A stretch of DNA of 6,805 nucleotides. It comes from an uncultured Bacteroidales bacterium. GTDB taxonomy: Bacteria; Bacteroidota; Bacteroidia; Bacteroidales; UBA932. Location of the stretch: positions 1 to 6,805 of the forward strand of contig CAMHFA010000061.1 of assembly GCA_946184255.1 (NCBI GenBank), given 5' to 3'. Under the pieces are notes generated by a model that made no database searches, was not told the DNA's origin, and saw nothing but the letters and a program-made list of their open reading frames with translations. The position numbers and the translations under genes were made by a program. This document shows, piece by piece, positions 1 to 6,662 of this stretch. The stretch's first letter is position 1. Each line of letters begins with the position of its first letter.

Positions 1-1406
1 TTGAGACTCTTTCCCGTGAGAGAAAGGAAGTAGGCGTAGTTGTTGAGGGCAGGAGCATAGTCCGGATTGATTTTCAGGGCTTTTTTGTAGTAGTTGAACG
101 CTTCCTTGTCGTTCCCCATCTCATGGTACATGTCACCGATGTTGGACAGGGCTGGAACTGTAACGGAAGTGTCAGCCGGTGCGATGGCAATCATCTTCTT
201 GCAGTTGTCGATGATGCCCTGCCAGTCCTCCTTGTTGTAGCAGGCTACATTTTTCATCTCAAGGAAGGCGGTTTCACGGGGGAATCTCGCCAGGGCACTG
301 TCAGCCGCAGTGGACAGAGCATCCCAATCACTCAAGTAGCCAAGGAACTGGACATAGGTCGCAGTGGCGTCAAGGCTTTCCGGATTCAAGTCCTTGTTTT
401 TCCTGAAATAGCTCTTTGCCTTATCCGGCCTTTCCGTGGCATAATAGTAACTGCCGGTAGCCTTAAGGGTCGAACTGTCTGTGGGATGCCGGAGGACGAA
501 GGTTTCGTACAACGAATCTATCTGTGGTTGGAAACTGCGGATGAACCTGGGTTCGGATCGTTGAAGCAACATGCTTAGGTACTGAGCCTTGGCCTGCGGT
601 ACGGTTTCCTCATTGTCCAAAAACTTGCTGATGTCAGCGAAAAAGGCCCCATAGTCCCTCCTGCTCCTGTAAACTTCCGCTTCTCCTAGAAGGGCAGGCA
701 TGTAGTCTCCCTGTAGTTCCAGGGCTTCCTGATAGTAGGCAAGGGCGACCGAATCCTTGTATTCGGCCATTGTGTGGTCTCCAAGCTTGGTTAGGACGAA
801 TGGCGAAGAAAACTCTTTATTGTAGTTCTCAAGCGCTTTCAGGGCCTCCTCAGGCTTGTTTTGTCGGAGAAGGATGTCATACCGAGTGGTTGTCACGTTT
901 TCGTTCTTTCCGAACACGGTCTCGATCTGGTCCATGGCTGCAAGGGCCTTGTCGAATTGATTCTGCTTAAGATACAGGTTGACAAGTGAGAAGTAGATCT
1001 CGTTCTTCTTTGGGAATTCCTTCAGCAGGTCCTCATAGGTTGCGATGGTCAGGTCGTCCTCTCCCGTCATGGAATAGGCGATAGCGAGCCTGTCCTTGTA
1101 CCAGTAGTTGCCCGGGTCCAGCTCAGCGGCCTTTTTCAGGGCAGTCTGGGCTTCCTTGACATTCCGGTTGTAAAGATGGCAGAGTCCAAGGTAGTAGTAG
1201 GCTGCGTCGTTCGTCGGGTCAACAGAAAGGATCCCTTCAAGGATGGACATGGCCTCCTTGAATTGCTGTCCTTCCATAGCACCGACCGCATCGATCAGTC
1301 TTCCTTCAACCGTTTTTCCGGCTTTCGTGTCCTGCGCATTGGCACTTGCGGCCGCGAAAACGGATGCCGCAACCATCAATGATGCAATAATCCTCTTCAA
1401 AATCAT
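1..1406 (-). CDS. Exported tetratricopeptide-repeat (TPR) protein, C-terminus cut by window edge
   Basis: The frame is open from the ATG at 1406-1404 to the window edge, giving 468 codons with no stop, so the C-terminus lies outside. Residues 1-24 form a signal peptide: K4 R5, a hydrophobic stretch, then ANA before Q25, a typical signal peptidase I site. The mature part is helical TPR-like repeats throughout. The clearest are near residues 34-66, 69-102 (AYYYLGLCHLYNRN, then AELDPGN), 103-170, and close to the edge (NIGDMYHEMGNDKEAFNYY, then ALKINPDYAPALNNYAYFL). TPR arrays bind partner proteins, and exported ones in Bacteroidota usually act as periplasmic or envelope scaffolds. No enzymatic domain is visible. 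The gene lies 60 bases after the DUF2207 gene in the same direction and has its own candidate promoter. The TPR fold and export are well supported. The specific function is unknown. Confidence 0.9.
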   Translation of the reverse strand, partial: MILKRIIASLMVAASVFAAASANAQDTKAGKTVEGRLIDAVGAMEGQQFKEAMSILEGILSVDPTNDAAYYYLGLCHLYNRNVKEAQTALKKAAELDPGNYWYKDRLAIAYSMTGEDDLTIATYEDLLKEFPKKNEIYFSLVNLYLKQNQFDKALAAMDQIETVFGKNENVTTTRYDILLRQNKPEEALKALENYNKEFSSPFVLTKLGDHTMAEYKDSVALAYYQEALELQGDYMPALLGEAEVYRSRRDYGAFFADISKFLDNEETVPQAKAQYLSMLLQRSEPRFIRSFQPQIDSLYETFVLRHPTDSSTLKATGSYYYATERPDKAKSYFRKNKDLNPESLDATATYVQFLGYLSDWDALSTAADSALARFPRETAFLEMKNVACYNKEDWQGIIDNCKKMIAIAPADTSVTVPALSNIGDMYHEMGNDKEAFNYYKKALKINPDYAPALNNYAYFLSLTGKSL

Positions 1407-1436
1407 CTCAATCTAGTTAGCCGGATAGACCTGATG

Positions 1437-1444
1437 CAAAAATA
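1437..1444 (-). promoter_or_regulatory. Candidate -7 element (TATTTTTG) for the TPR gene
   Basis: On the minus strand TATTTTTG matches the Bacteroidota primary sigma factor -7 consensus TAnnTTTG. It ends about 30 bases before the TPR start codon, leaving a short leader. No TTTG sits at the expected -33 distance; the nearest is only 12 bases upstream. The element is therefore half-supported. It overlaps the U-tract of the hairpin that follows the DUF2207 gene. Confidence 0.4.
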
Positions 1445-1467
1445 GTGCTTTTATGACAAAAGACACT
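1437..1467 (-). terminator. Candidate intrinsic terminator after the DUF2207 gene
   Basis: Read on the minus strand, AGTG-(T)-CTTTT pairs with AAAAG-CACT around a five-base loop, giving a nine-pair stem with one bulged base. An A and a run of five T follow directly. The first stem base is shared with the TAA stop codon of the DUF2207 gene. The stem is AT-rich, so termination may be partial and allow read-through into the TPR gene 60 bases on. Confidence 0.5.
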
Positions 1468-3110
1468 TATCTGCCTCCTGAGAATCCGCCTCCTGAGAAT
1501 CCTCCACCGCCTCCGAAAGAGGTAAAGCCACCGCCTCCGCTCCATCGGGTAGTTCCGGTGCTGTGACGGGCGGAATAGTTGATAGCACTCTGGTTGAAGT
1601 AACGGGAAGTGTCGCCGAAAGTGTTCCAGATAACTACGGGGGTAACTTCCTGCATCTGAGCCATCTGTTGTGACAGGGTGAAGTACTCGGGACAGACCTT
1701 CTTGAAATCCTTGTAAACCTGGTCGGCAATGCCGTAGAGGGATGCGAAGATGAGGTAGTTGTTCCAAAGCTTGACCTCTACGGTACCTCTGTCCTTGATG
1801 AGGGTGAAATCCTTGAGGAACTTTTTCAAGCCAAAGACTTCCTGCACGTCAGAAGGCTGCATTGTCTTGAGGGTTTTTCCATCAGGAATCTTGTTCTGCC
1901 AGTTGTATATTCTCTTGGCATTGCGGTCAGCCCATCTCCTGAGCTCTTTTTTCTGGAGGATCTCGTCATTCCCGGCAGCTTCCTTGAAGAATTCGAAAAG
2001 CTCGGACTCCAGGGAAAGGTCCTTGTCTGAAACCGAGTCTGCCGGAAGTTCCAGCTGGCCTATCTTGAATGCTACATTGCTCCCGGACTGGGGGACCAGG
2101 CTGAATGCTCCCCTGTAGAATAGACGCATCATATACGCGGCAATCAGGTTCTGGTTCTCGGTAATCGTCTTTCCTGAGAAGGCTCTGAGGATATTGCTGG
2201 CTTCACTGAGATCGCCGCCGACCGGAACGTCCCTGAACCAGGCGACATCCTTCATCTTACCGCCTAGCAGTTCCTTCTTTCTCTTCTTTATGGAAATCAT
2301 CCTTCCGATACCGAGGAAGGGAACCATGATGAAGATGAAGACCATGAGAAGCTGGAGGAGATTCTCCAAAAGCCAGCCCTCGGACTTCTTGTAATCACTG
2401 CCTTTGAATGCTTCTTCCTTTACTTCCTCGAAGGATTTGTCGTAGGTCAGGGAGGGAGTGAATATCCCCTTCTCGAAGCTGACCATTGCAACCAATGCGC
2501 TATTGGAATTGAAAGGCCTTGTTGACCAATAATTCACGGCGCCACCAAGAACCTCTGTTTCACCGTGGAAACGGAATCCCCAGACTTGGGTGTTGGCGTC
2601 TGTGAGAATAGTCCCGTTCTTGCGAAGCGTAAGCAGGACATCCCGGGCATTGTCGGTAGGGGTTACGAACATATAGTTGAAACCATCCCTGTCGGAATAG
2701 CCTTTGACGAGTCCGGTGAGTGTGTAACTGGCAATGTAGGTATGGGGACCGCTGCTGCCGACTCCCCAGCAGAGCTCGTAGCCGTCACGCTTTTGGACTA
2801 TTCCGCATTTGCCCGCTTTTTCCTGACGGGTACGGTGGATGTCCCAGTTCTTGCCTTCATAGACATATTCCCTCCCGGTTTCATCAGTAACCATGAAGTC
2901 AAGGATGTCCATCTGGCCGAGGTTCTCCTTTCCGAGATACCACTCCGTAATGTCGCCCGACACATCGATCACCCATCTTTCGCGGATGAAAGCGGAACCA
3001 TCATCCTGCAATTCTACATCAATCCTCACCGTGTCCACCTGGCTTTGAGCCAGTGAAGGAACGGCGAGGAAAAGCAGGAAGAGGCCCAGGATTGCCTGAA
3101 GCCGTCTCAT
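1467..3110 (-). CDS. DUF2207-family membrane protein with glycine-rich C-terminus
   Basis: The protein has 547 residues. Residues 1-21 are a signal peptide (R2 R3, leucine-rich core, PSLA before Q22). A beta-rich extracytoplasmic region follows (about 25-235), with two cysteines at 102 and 114 that could pair. One strong membrane segment lies near 247-270, followed by a basic stretch (KKRKK) suggesting that the rest is cytoplasmic. The C-terminal domain contains the WNNYLIFASLYGIAD segment typical of DUF2207 (PF09972) proteins. Residues 522-547 are mostly glycine with Phe and Ser and end GGGFSGGR. The family's biochemical role is not established; members often sit beside lemA, as here. The start lies one base after the LemA stop codon (TAA-C-ATG), so the two are almost surely co-transcribed and translationally coupled. 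The family call is firm and the function open. Confidence 0.9.
   Translation of the reverse strand: MRRLQAILGLFLLFLAVPSLAQSQVDTVRIDVELQDDGSAFIRERWVIDVSGDITEWYLGKENLGQMDILDFMVTDETGREYVYEGKNWDIHRTRQEKAGKCGIVQKRDGYELCWGVGSSGPHTYIASYTLTGLVKGYSDRDGFNYMFVTPTDNARDVLLTLRKNGTILTDANTQVWGFRFHGETEVLGGAVNYWSTRPFNSNSALVAMVSFEKGIFTPSLTYDKSFEEVKEEAFKGSDYKKSEGWLLENLLQLLMVFIFIMVPFLGIGRMISIKKRKKELLGGKMKDVAWFRDVPVGGDLSEASNILRAFSGKTITENQNLIAAYMMRLFYRGAFSLVPQSGSNVAFKIGQLELPADSVSDKDLSLESELFEFFKEAAGNDEILQKKELRRWADRNAKRIYNWQNKIPDGKTLKTMQPSDVQEVFGLKKFLKDFTLIKDRGTVEVKLWNNYLIFASLYGIADQVYKDFKKVCPEYFTLSQQMAQMQEVTPVVIWNTFGDTSRYFNQSAINYSARHSTGTTRWSGGGGFTSFGGGGGFSGGGFSGGR
1473..1502 (-). repeat. Perfect 15-bp tandem duplication in the glycine-rich tail
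   Basis: GCCTCCTGAGAATCC occurs twice in direct succession on the plus strand (1473-1487 and 1488-1502). On the coding strand this gives two in-frame copies of a Gly-Phe-Ser-Gly-Gly unit just before the final Arg and stop of the DUF2207 protein. The length is a multiple of three, so gain or loss of a copy would keep the frame. Confidence 0.85.
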
Positions 3111-3111
3111 G

Positions 3112-3669
3112 TTATTTGTTGAATATGTCCGAAACTGAAGGGGCTTCCGCCTTGGCAGTGTCTTCGGGGAGAAGATCGTGAGTGGTGAAATGAAGCATGG
3201 AGGCCACGATCGATGAAGGCCACTGGCGCACCATCATGTTGAGTTTGGTCACAGAGTCATTGTAGACCATCCTGCTGGTCCTGACGTTCTCCTCGTACTG
3301 GCGGATGCTTGCCATCGTGTCTATGAACATCTGGTTGGCCTTCAAGTCGGGATAGGCTTCAGCTACAGCGTTCAGGCGGCTCAGGACACTCTGGATGGCG
3401 TTGTCCTGGTCAGCGATCTGCTCTGGAGTGGCGTTGTCAATCCTGCGCTTTGAGATCACGTCCACGAGGGTATCGTGCTCGTGCTGGGTGTACTGCTTGG
3501 TCATCTCAACAAGGTTGGTGACCGCATCCCACCTGGTCTTCTGCTGGACATTGATCTGGCCATAGGCGTTCTTCATCTTCTCCTCAAGGCTGACGAATTC
3601 GCGCTGGGTCTTGAAGATGTAAAGGAAAATGAGCACCGCGATGGCGATGATGATGATAAGCACTGTCAT
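3112..3669 (-). CDS. lemA: LemA family membrane protein
   Basis: The protein has 185 residues, the normal size for LemA (PF04011). Residues 2-19 (TVLIIIIAIAVLIFLYIF) form an N-terminal membrane anchor. The rest is a long helical, coiled-coil-like domain (about 25-165) with family landmarks: the early LEEKMKNAYGQINVQQKTRWD stretch, a YPDLKANQMF segment near the middle, and WPSSIVASML near the end. It closes with APSVSDIF, resembling the usual LemA tail. LemA proteins have the N-terminus outside and the helical domain in the cytoplasm; their function is poorly defined and is usually discussed in terms of envelope integrity. The gene starts 21 bases after the phosphopantetheinyl transferase stop and abuts the DUF2207 gene, a common LemA partner. 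No good SD precedes the ATG, only an A-rich stretch, as is usual in Bacteroidota. Confidence 0.95.
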   Translation of the reverse strand: MTVLIIIIAIAVLIFLYIFKTQREFVSLEEKMKNAYGQINVQQKTRWDAVTNLVEMTKQYTQHEHDTLVDVISKRRIDNATPEQIADQDNAIQSVLSRLNAVAEAYPDLKANQMFIDTMASIRQYEENVRTSRMVYNDSVTKLNMMVRQWPSSIVASMLHFTTHDLLPEDTAKAEAPSVSDIFNK

Positions 3670-3690
3670 TGTATTGATCTTTTAAGTTTA

Positions 3691-4329
3691 TTATCCGACT
3701 ACCCAGACAAGCACGTGGTTGTCGAAGGTGATGTACTCGAGTTCAAAGTCTTCCTCGTAACCATCCTTGTGGATGAAAGTGGCGTCCAGTTCACCCTCTC
3801 CTTTCGGACGGAAGCGTTCGACCTCAATCTGCTCGGAAAAAGACACGCGATAAGCGGAAACTCTCTTGAAGATAGCTTCCTTGGCGCACCAGTAGATGGC
3901 GAGCTGCTCGTTTCGCTTGTCGTCATCAAGGTCGTCTATCTCTTCCTCGGAGAGAGCCTTGCGTTCGACAGCCGAGAAATCCCTGGCAAGGGACTCCATG
4001 TCGATGCCTACATCTTCGTTATCGTTGAGGATGACGGCCACATATTTCTCGGTATGGGTGATGCTGATGTTCGTCACGCTGTTCTCAAGGTAGGGCTTGC
4101 CATTGTCGTGATGGCTGAGATAAACCTTCTCTCCGAATAATTCACAGAGAAGGGCCCTGACTGCAAGGCGCTGCTTGCGCAGGGACTGGTTGGTGATAAA
4201 GGAAATCTCTTCCTCTTCGTCACTGGGGACGGAGGCAAGCTCCCGAAGTTCCTCTTCAGTCTCGGTTATCTGCCAGACGCCTACGAGCGACCTGGATTCT
4301 TCCAATTCTTTCTTAAGATATAGTGCCAT
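3691..4329 (-). CDS. 4'-phosphopantetheinyl transferase superfamily protein (Sfp-like)
   Basis: Such enzymes move the phosphopantetheine arm of CoA onto a serine of an acyl- or peptidyl-carrier protein, converting it from apo to holo form. The 212-residue protein shows the family motifs in order: an Arg-rich helix (RKQRLAVRALL, about 51-61), GKPYL (77-81), SITHT with H92, VGIDME (107-112, with magnesium-binding D110 and E112), and WCAKEAIFK (147-155, with W147, K150, E151 and K155). Length and motif layout fit the Sfp type rather than the short AcpS type. No carrier-protein or synthase gene lies in the window, so the target is unknown; fatty-acid ACP or an aryl-polyene/resorcinol-type pathway elsewhere are possibilities. 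ATG 4329 is the only sensible start, since an in-frame TAA lies ten codons upstream. It is the first gene of the minus-strand operon with lemA and DUF2207. Confidence 0.92.
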   Translation of the reverse strand: MALYLKKELEESRSLVGVWQITETEEELRELASVPSDEEEEISFITNQSLRKQRLAVRALLCELFGEKVYLSHHDNGKPYLENSVTNISITHTEKYVAVILNDNEDVGIDMESLARDFSAVERKALSEEEIDDLDDDKRNEQLAIYWCAKEAIFKRVSAYRVSFSEQIEVERFRPKGEGELDATFIHKDGYEEDFELEYITFDNHVLVWVVG

Positions 4330-4339
4330 AGTTAAAAAG

Positions 4340-4361
4340 CTCCCCGGAACGTTCCGGTGAG
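4340..4361 (-). promoter_or_regulatory. Palindrome/hairpin overlapping an SD-like site before the transferase start
   Basis: CCGGAACGTTCCGG (4344-4357) is a perfect 14-base palindrome ending 15 bases before the transferase ATG. As RNA from the minus strand it can fold as CCGGA-ACGT-TCCGG. Beyond one A/G mismatch, three more pairs form between CTC and GAG. The right arm covers GGGGAG, the only SD-like sequence upstream of this gene, ten bases from the ATG. It could be an RNA hairpin that limits ribosome access or a DNA operator. The symmetry is certain; any function is inference. Confidence 0.45.
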
Positions 4362-4397
4362 GGGTTTATGAATATTCAAAGGGGTGTACGACAACGG

Positions 4398-4421
4398 ATC
4401 GTCGGATAGGGAATCCGCGAT
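4398..4421 (-). other. Leader hairpin in the transferase 5' untranslated region
   Basis: On the minus strand ATCG-CGGAT pairs with ATCCG-(A)-CGAT around a five-base loop, making a nine-pair stem with one bulge. If transcription starts near 4480, this lies inside a leader of about 150 bases, upstream of the SD-overlapping hairpin. A further 10-base palindrome, TGAATATTCA, lies between them at 4369-4378. No known riboswitch class is recognisable by eye, and no U-tract follows that would make this a terminator. Confidence 0.4.
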
Positions 4422-4485
4422 GGATGATTTATCAGTCAAAATACAACTGGGAGGCTCCATGTAAGTCTGTTGTCTATAGTCTTCG

Positions 4486-4513
4486 CAAATATAATGATTT
4501 TTTGAATTACAAA
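4486..4513 (-). promoter_or_regulatory. Candidate promoter of the transferase-lemA-DUF2207 operon
   Basis: On the minus strand TATATTTG (4493-4486) matches the Bacteroidota -7 consensus TAnnTTTG exactly. A TTTG at 4513-4510 can serve as the -33 element; the 16-base spacer is a little shorter than the usual 19 or so. Transcription would start near 4480, giving a leader of about 150 bases that contains the inverted repeats described separately. Confidence 0.55.
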
Positions 4514-4533
4514 GAAAATACAAGGGAATTTGT

Positions 4534-4541
4534 TATCTTTG
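4534..4541 (+). promoter_or_regulatory. Candidate -7 element (TATCTTTG) of mdh
   Basis: TATCTTTG matches TAnnTTTG and ends 48 bases before the mdh start codon, which predicts a leader of about 40 bases, AT-rich and without a recognisable SD. No TTTG stands at the expected -33 distance. It faces away from the transferase promoter, whose -7 element is about 40 bases to the left, so the upstream parts of the two promoters overlap and could share a regulator. Confidence 0.5.
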
Positions 4542-4589
4542 TCTCACCTTTAGAAAGACTGATTTTAAAACTAATAATTATTTCTAGCA

Positions 4590-5576
4590 ATGGGATTTTT
4601 GACAAATGACAAACTGGTCATCGTCGGCGCCGCCGGAATGATCGGATCTAACATGGCTCAGACAGCAGCAATGCTGAAGCTTACTCCTAACATCTGCCTT
4701 TATGACATCTTTGAGCCGGGCCTCAAGGGAGTCCTTGCCGAGATGGATCACTGTGCTTTCCCCGGAGTGAACATTACCGCAACCATCGATCCCGCCGTCG
4801 CTTTCACGGATGCCAAGTACATCATCTCCTCAGGTGGAGCACCCCGTAAGGAGGGAATGACCCGTGAGGACCTGCTGAAGGGCAACTGCCAGATTGCAGC
4901 TGACTTTGGTGAGAACATCAAGAAGTACTGCCCCGACGTGAAGCACGTGGTTGTGATCTTCAACCCCGCTGACGTAACGGCTCTGACTGCTCTGATTCAC
5001 TCTGGTCTGAAGCCCAACCAGCTGACCTCTCTGGCAGCTCTCGACTCTACCCGTCTGCAGCAGCAGTTGGCTCAGGAGTTCGGTGTTCGTCAGGACAAGG
5101 TTACCAACGCTTACACTTATGGTGGTCACGGTGAGCAGATGGCAGTATTTGCTAGCAAGGCCCTCATCGATGGCAAGCCCCTTTCTGAGCTTCCTCTCTC
5201 TGCCGAGCGTTGGGCTGAGATCAAGCACATGACCACTCAGGGTGGTAGCAATATCATCAAGCTCCGTGGCCGCAGCTCATTCCAGAGCCCCGCTTATCAG
5301 GCTGTTAAGATGATTGAGGGTGCTATGGGTGGCGAGCCCTTCAAGTGGCCTGCAGGTTGCTATGTCAACGCTTATGGCTTCAAGAATGTGATGATGGCTA
5401 TGCCTACCGTTATCGACAAGGATGGTGTTCACTTCACTCAGCCCGAGGGTACTGCTGAGGAGATGGCTGCTTTGCAGGCTTCTTACGAGCACCTGCAGAA
5501 GATGCGCGACGAGATCATCTCGCTGGGTATCATTCCTGCTGTTGAGGAGTGGGGCAAGGACAATGCCAACCTCTAA
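4590..5576 (+). CDS. mdh: Malate dehydrogenase (NAD-dependent)
   Basis: It catalyses reversible oxidation of malate to oxaloacetate in the cytoplasm; in fermenting Bacteroidota it normally runs toward malate on the way to fumarate and succinate. The 328-residue protein has the Rossmann loop GAAGMIG (13-19) and D39 after the second strand, indicating preference for NAD. Substrate arginines are in GAPRKEGMTR (R86, R92). Also present are N125 in FNPADV, the catalytic Asp and binding Arg in LDSTR (D152, R155), and the catalytic His in GGHGEQM (H180). All key residues are present and the length is normal. The ATG is followed by FLTNDKLVIVGAAG, as in Bacteroidota homologues. The gene ends in a double stop (TAATAA) followed by a strong hairpin, and appears monocistronic. 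Odd feature: glycine codons switch sharply after codon 89 (see findings), though the protein reads as one intact enzyme. Confidence 0.97.
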   Translation: MGFLTNDKLVIVGAAGMIGSNMAQTAAMLKLTPNICLYDIFEPGLKGVLAEMDHCAFPGVNITATIDPAVAFTDAKYIISSGGAPRKEGMTREDLLKGNCQIAADFGENIKKYCPDVKHVVVIFNPADVTALTALIHSGLKPNQLTSLAALDSTRLQQQLAQEFGVRQDKVTNAYTYGGHGEQMAVFASKALIDGKPLSELPLSAERWAEIKHMTTQGGSNIIKLRGRSSFQSPAYQAVKMIEGAMGGEPFKWPAGCYVNAYGFKNVMMAMPTVIDKDGVHFTQPEGTAEEMAALQASYEHLQKMRDEIISLGIIPAVEEWGKDNANL

Positions 5577-5594
5577 TAAGAATAATAAGGTATG

Positions 5595-5631
5595 AATAAT
5601 AAAAGGTCGCGATTCGCGGCCTTTTATTATT
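5595..5631. terminator. Bidirectional intrinsic terminator between mdh and the oxidoreductase
   Basis: A 17-pair inverted repeat spans these bases with one G-T wobble and a three-base ATT loop. The GC-rich core is GGTCGCG / CGCGGCC, flanked by AATAATAAAA on the left and TTTTATTATT on the right. Because the flanks are A-rich on one side and T-rich on the other, the hairpin can act on both strands. It sits 19 bases after the mdh stop and 23 bases beyond the end of the convergent oxidoreductase gene. Confidence 0.9.
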
Positions 5632-5632
5632 G

Positions 5633-5653
5633 TCTCAATTCTCAACTCTCAAT
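5633..5653. repeat. Three tandem copies of a TCTCAAY heptamer
   Basis: TCTCAAT, TCTCAAC and TCTCAAT stand in direct succession between the terminator and the oxidoreductase stop codon. It is a short low-complexity repeat in non-coding DNA. I recall similar CTCAA-rich runs between genes in Prevotella and Bacteroides, from memory only. No function is apparent. Confidence 0.7.
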
Positions 5654-5654
5654 T

Positions 5655-6662
5655 TTAATTAGCAGCGCGGTTGAACGCCCAAGTAATGAGGCTTGGCACA
5701 TTCTTACATAGGAACTTCAGCACCGTCAGTCCAAAGTCGTTATAGAATATACGGGCAACACGCTCTTCCATTTTCTTGTTGTCAAACACCTTCTTGTTGA
5801 CGAAAGCAAAGCTGGTGCCTGAGCTGATGGCGGTAGCTGCATGACTGGCTGTGAGGAAGGCGTAGTACAGTCCCTCGAAAGTCAGACGGTTGGGGAAACC
5901 GCCTGCATCGCCAATCAGGATGATATTTCTGCGCAGTGGATAGTCGATGCTTTGGGGAATATAGGCACCGAGGGCTTTCAGATCGGGACAGCCCATTTGG
6001 TTCAGCACTTTGCGGAATGTCTGTGGCGTGGTTCTCATGTCGCCGAAGCCCTGCACGTCGTAGCTCTCGTTGGGGAAGCTGTAGTAATAACCCTGCTGAT
6101 AGAAACGCGACAGGTTGCCCACAATGGCGTTATCTTTCGACTTCGGTCCGTACTGCTCCATACACAGAATGCCGTGATCCGACTTGGGGTTCAGGTATTT
6201 CCTCACGCGGCTGTTGGCACCATCGGCACCCACCAGATACTTACAGGCTATCTGCCTACCCGACTTCAGAGTGACGATGACCTGTCCGTCTTTCTCCTCG
6301 ATGACTGTCATCGCCTCGTTGATAAACTGTCCACCGTTCTTCTGATATTCTTCTAACAACTGCGCATCAAATTGTCTGCGCTTCACGATGCGAATCTCGC
6401 TGGCCATCTGGAAGTCGAGCACCTGCTCGCCCTCGATGCAGAGTTTCAGACGGTGTACGCTGTTATAGTCGTATCTGAACTGAGGCAGCAGTTGCGATAG
6501 CAACTTATACGAACGGGGTGTCAGTCCACCGCCACAGATTTTGTCGCGTGGAAAGGTGGCTCGGTCAACGAGCACACAGTCAATATTCCTTTTTCTGAGA
6601 AGCAGGCCACACGTTGATCCCGCGGGGCCTGCTCCTATAATCACTACTGTTGTTTGTTCCAT
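5655..6662 (-). CDS. FAD-dependent oxidoreductase, geranylgeranyl reductase family
   Basis: The 335-residue flavoprotein has an N-terminal FAD-binding loop (IIGAGPAGS, glycines 10, 12 and 15) and an acidic residue after the second strand (D33). It also has the PRDKICGG motif (38-45) characteristic of geranylgeranyl reductase/FixC-like proteins (COG0644), the second FAD motif GADGANS (145-151), and [15 protein letters not shown] (250-264), which contacts the flavin phosphates. The family reduces isoprenoid double bonds or works as electron-transfer or halogenase-like oxidoreductases. No isoprenoid or quinone gene is near, so the substrate is unknown. I chose ATG 6662 because [12 protein letters not shown] begins right before the first beta strand. 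An upstream in-frame ATG at 6683 would add seven charged residues and lengthen the overlap with the preceding gene. With 6662 the overlap with the GH2 gene is 19 bases, suggesting co-transcription. The C-terminus looks complete. Confidence 0.88.
   Translation of the reverse strand: MEQTTVVIIGAGPAGSTCGLLLRKRNIDCVLVDRATFPRDKICGGGLTPRSYKLLSQLLPQFRYDYNSVHRLKLCIEGEQVLDFQMASEIRIVKRRQFDAQLLEEYQKNGGQFINEAMTVIEEKDGQVIVTLKSGRQIACKYLVGADGANSRVRKYLNPKSDHGILCMEQYGPKSKDNAIVGNLSRFYQQGYYYSFPNESYDVQGFGDMRTTPQTFRKVLNQMGCPDLKALGAYIPQSIDYPLRRNIILIGDAGGFPNRLTFEGLYYAFLTASHAATAISSGTSFAFVNKKVFDNKKMEERVARIFYNDFGLTVLKFLCKNVPSLITWAFNRAAN

Noticed and set aside
123..578. A 151-codon plus-strand frame opposite the TPR gene
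   Set aside because: The minus frame is open across the whole region with clear TPR repeats and a signal peptide.
2565..3056. A 163-codon plus-strand frame opposite the DUF2207 gene
   Set aside because: The minus-strand frame has a signal peptide and family motifs; this one has none and is a shadow.
3475..4140. A 221-codon plus-strand open frame spanning the lemA/transferase junction
   Set aside because: It is antisense to two well-recognised genes, has no recognisable domain, and shows acidic/valine-rich composition typical of a reverse-complement shadow.
4332..4523. A 63-codon minus-strand frame upstream of the transferase
   Set aside because: It begins upstream of the predicted transferase -7 element, so that transcript could not carry its start. 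It has no recognisable features and covers the inverted repeats.
5633..5653. TCTCAAY repeats as a CRISPR array or attachment site
   Set aside because: There are only three 7-base units with no spacers and no integrase or cas gene nearby; this is simple low-complexity DNA.
5841..6356. Plus-strand frames opposite the FAD oxidoreductase
   Set aside because: They lie antisense to a gene with intact FAD motifs and have no domain of their own.
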